Positions 5,459-6,720 of a stretch of DNA of 6,720 nt are shown here, in pieces. The position numbers and the translations under genes were made by a program. The notes under the pieces are model-generated. The model worked only from the letters and a program-made list of their open reading frames with translations. It was not told the DNA's origin and made no database searches. The DNA comes from SAR202 cluster bacterium (GTDB lineage: Bacteria; Chloroflexota; Dehalococcoidia; UBA3495), in the NCBI GenBank assembly GCA_009392075.1, contig VFHG01000026.1:1-6720 (forward strand), given 5' to 3'. Positions within the stretch are counted from its first letter, which is position 1, and each line of letters opens with the position of its first letter.

Positions 5459-6538
5459 TTAGAGGGAATCTTCGCCCAGCAGTCGTTCTTCGTCCCAAGC
5501 GAGAAGCGTATCGAACATGTCCTCGAGGCCGCCGTCCATACGCCGGGGAATATCATGGAAGTTTGCATTGCTGCGGTGGTCGGTAATACGGTCCTGGGGG
5601 TAGTTATAGGTGCGGATCTTCTCCGCTCGCTCAGCCCCGCCAACCTGGGAACGGCGCGTCTCGCTAAGCTCGGCGTCCTTGCGTATCTGTTCGGCTTCGA
5701 ACAACCGCGACCGTAGCATCGACATGGCCCGTTGCTTGTTCTTGTGCTGGGAACGTTCGTCTTGGCAGACTACAGTCAACCCCGACGGTTCATGGACGAT
5801 GCGCACCGCCGTAGCGACTTTATTAACGTTCTGGCCACCGTGGCCGCCGGCATGGAAGATGTCTATACGTAGGTCATTGGGGTCGACTTTTAATTCCACT
5901 TCATCCACCACAGGCAACACGGCCACAGTGGCGGTTGAAGTGTGGATCCGTCCCTGCGTTTCAGTGTTGGGGATACGCTGGACTCGGTGGACGCCACTTT
6001 CGAACTTCATGCGGCTGAAAACGTCTTTCCCCTGTATCTCGAAAACAATCTTGTTGAACCCGCCGACCTCAGTTGGGTTGGAGTCCATCACTTCAACCTT
6101 CCAGCCTTGGTTTACGGCGTAACGGGAGTAGGCGCGGTAGAGATCGGAGGCGAAGATGCCGGCTTCGGCGCCACCGGTGCCCGCCCTAATCTCCAGGATC
6201 ACGTCACGCTCGTCGTTGGGGTTTTTAGGCAGCAGGGCCAAACGAAGGGTCTGAGTCGACTCTTCCAACTTGGCCTTGGCTACTTCTATTTCCTCTTTAG
6301 CCATCTCGACCAGTTCCGGTTCCGACCCGTCTTTGATCAAAGACTCTAAGTCTTCGATCTCCTCGAGCAAATCTTTGTACTCGCCGCCAATCTTGACCAG
6401 GTACTCTAAAGAAGCCCTCTCTCGGGCCAACTGCTGAATAGTTTCAAAATTGGCCGCAACTTCAGGGTCTCCCATGGATTCTTCAATCTCATGGTAGCGG
6501 GTGATAACCGGATTAAGTTTGTCGAGCAGAGTGGCCAT
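5459..6538 (-). CDS. prfA: Peptide chain release factor 1 (RF1)
   Basis: A 359-residue class I release factor, nearly the E. coli RF1 length, that recognises UAA and UAG in the ribosomal A site and triggers peptide release. The stop-reading tripeptide is PNT (190-192) in GVHRVQRIPNTETQGRIHTS, the RF1 type PxT rather than the SPF of RF2. The catalytic loop is GGHGGQNVNK with GGQ at 234-236; Gln236 is the target of PrmC, encoded next door. The N-terminal 100 residues are the helical domain 1. The frame extends further upstream to 6610, but MATLLDKLNPVI, beginning at 6538, matches the normal start. The site before it (AAAGAAGAA) is purine-rich but weak. Because RF1 does not read UGA, the selenocysteine codon in this window would compete only with RF2, which is not encoded here. 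Confidence 0.97.
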   Translation of the reverse strand: MATLLDKLNPVITRYHEIEESMGDPEVAANFETIQQLARERASLEYLVKIGGEYKDLLEEIEDLESLIKDGSEPELVEMAKEEIEVAKAKLEESTQTLRLALLPKNPNDERDVILEIRAGTGGAEAGIFASDLYRAYSRYAVNQGWKVEVMDSNPTEVGGFNKIVFEIQGKDVFSRMKFESGVHRVQRIPNTETQGRIHTSTATVAVLPVVDEVELKVDPNDLRIDIFHAGGHGGQNVNKVATAVRIVHEPSGLTVVCQDERSQHKNKQRAMSMLRSRLFEAEQIRKDAELSETRRSQVGGAERAEKIRTYNYPQDRITDHRSNANFHDIPRRMDGGLEDMFDTLLAWDEERLLGEDSL

Positions 6539-6676
6539 TAGTTCTTCTTTGGATACTCGGTGGCATGAATCATTGCCAAACCTGGTGCGTCGAATATCGC
6601 AATACTGCAACCAGTTTAACTTAGGTATGAGTGTTAAACAAGCTCAATTCCGCTATTTCACGAGGCGAATGAACGA

Positions 6677-6695
6677 GGTAGACCCTGCTTCTACC
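6677..6695. terminator. Hairpin upstream of prfA near the window edge
   Basis: GGTAGA (6677-6682) and TCTACC (6690-6695) form a perfect 6-bp stem with a 7-nt loop. On the minus strand it follows an in-frame TAA (6706-6704) that might end a gene beyond the window. On the plus strand CCTTTCTT follows closely. It may be a terminator separating an upstream gene from prfA; no clear T tract supports one direction. Confidence 0.28.
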
Positions 6696-6720
6696 GGCCT
6701 TTCTTAACGCCCCAATGCAC

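Noticed and set aside
6539..6610. 24-residue N-terminal extension of RF1
   Set aside because: RF1 proteins normally begin at the equivalent of MATLLDKLNPVI, and the extension has no family similarity.
6610..6720. 3' end of an upstream minus-strand gene at the window edge
   Set aside because: Short frames reach the edge, one ending in TAA at 6706-6704, but too few residues are visible to support any gene.

Overview
The window reads as bacterial chromosome: moderately GC-rich, Shine-Dalgarno-led genes, and a housekeeping prfA-prmC pair on the minus strand. No phylogenetic marker fixes the taxon. The gene mix would suit an uncultured, possibly Chloroflexota-like environmental bacterium, but that is only a weak inference. 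The key inference about the organism is that it probably inserts selenocysteine at UGA.

Layout. Positions 63-2127 (+) carry two tandem paralogous dienelactone-hydrolase-family genes and a small stand-alone galactose-binding-like domain protein, each with its own ribosome binding site and short gaps (42 and 34 nt). A strong GC-rich hairpin (2158-2194) follows. Next comes a thioredoxin-NHL beta-propeller gene (2213-3697, +). Its reading frame contains an in-frame TGA at 2351-2353, exactly where the family has the first cysteine of its thioredoxin CxxC (Cys-Cys-Ile-Asn-Cys in relatives, Cys-TGA-Ile-Asn-Cys here). A SECIS-like stem-loop with an AGUU apical loop follows the TGA. A standard gene caller would stop at the TGA and restart at a TTG at 2381, losing the start codon and the redox motif. 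I therefore annotate one 494-residue selenoprotein.

Positions 3698-4484 are visibly more AT-rich. They hold a 361-nt stretch with no convincing gene, then a small unrecognised gene that starts at an ideal GGAGG-ATG (4059) and runs to TAA at 4478, also interrupted by one in-frame TGA (4224-4226). Here the case for selenocysteine is much weaker, and a nonsense mutation or two coupled small ORFs are equally possible.

Positions 4485-6538 (-) carry prmC and prfA, the methyltransferase and its substrate, release factor 1. RF1 has the PxT-type stop-codon motif (PNT), so it reads UAA/UAG and should not compete at the UGA codons above. Every confidently placed gene in the window ends in TAA or TAG. 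The last 180 nt hold only a hairpin and possibly the edge of an upstream gene.
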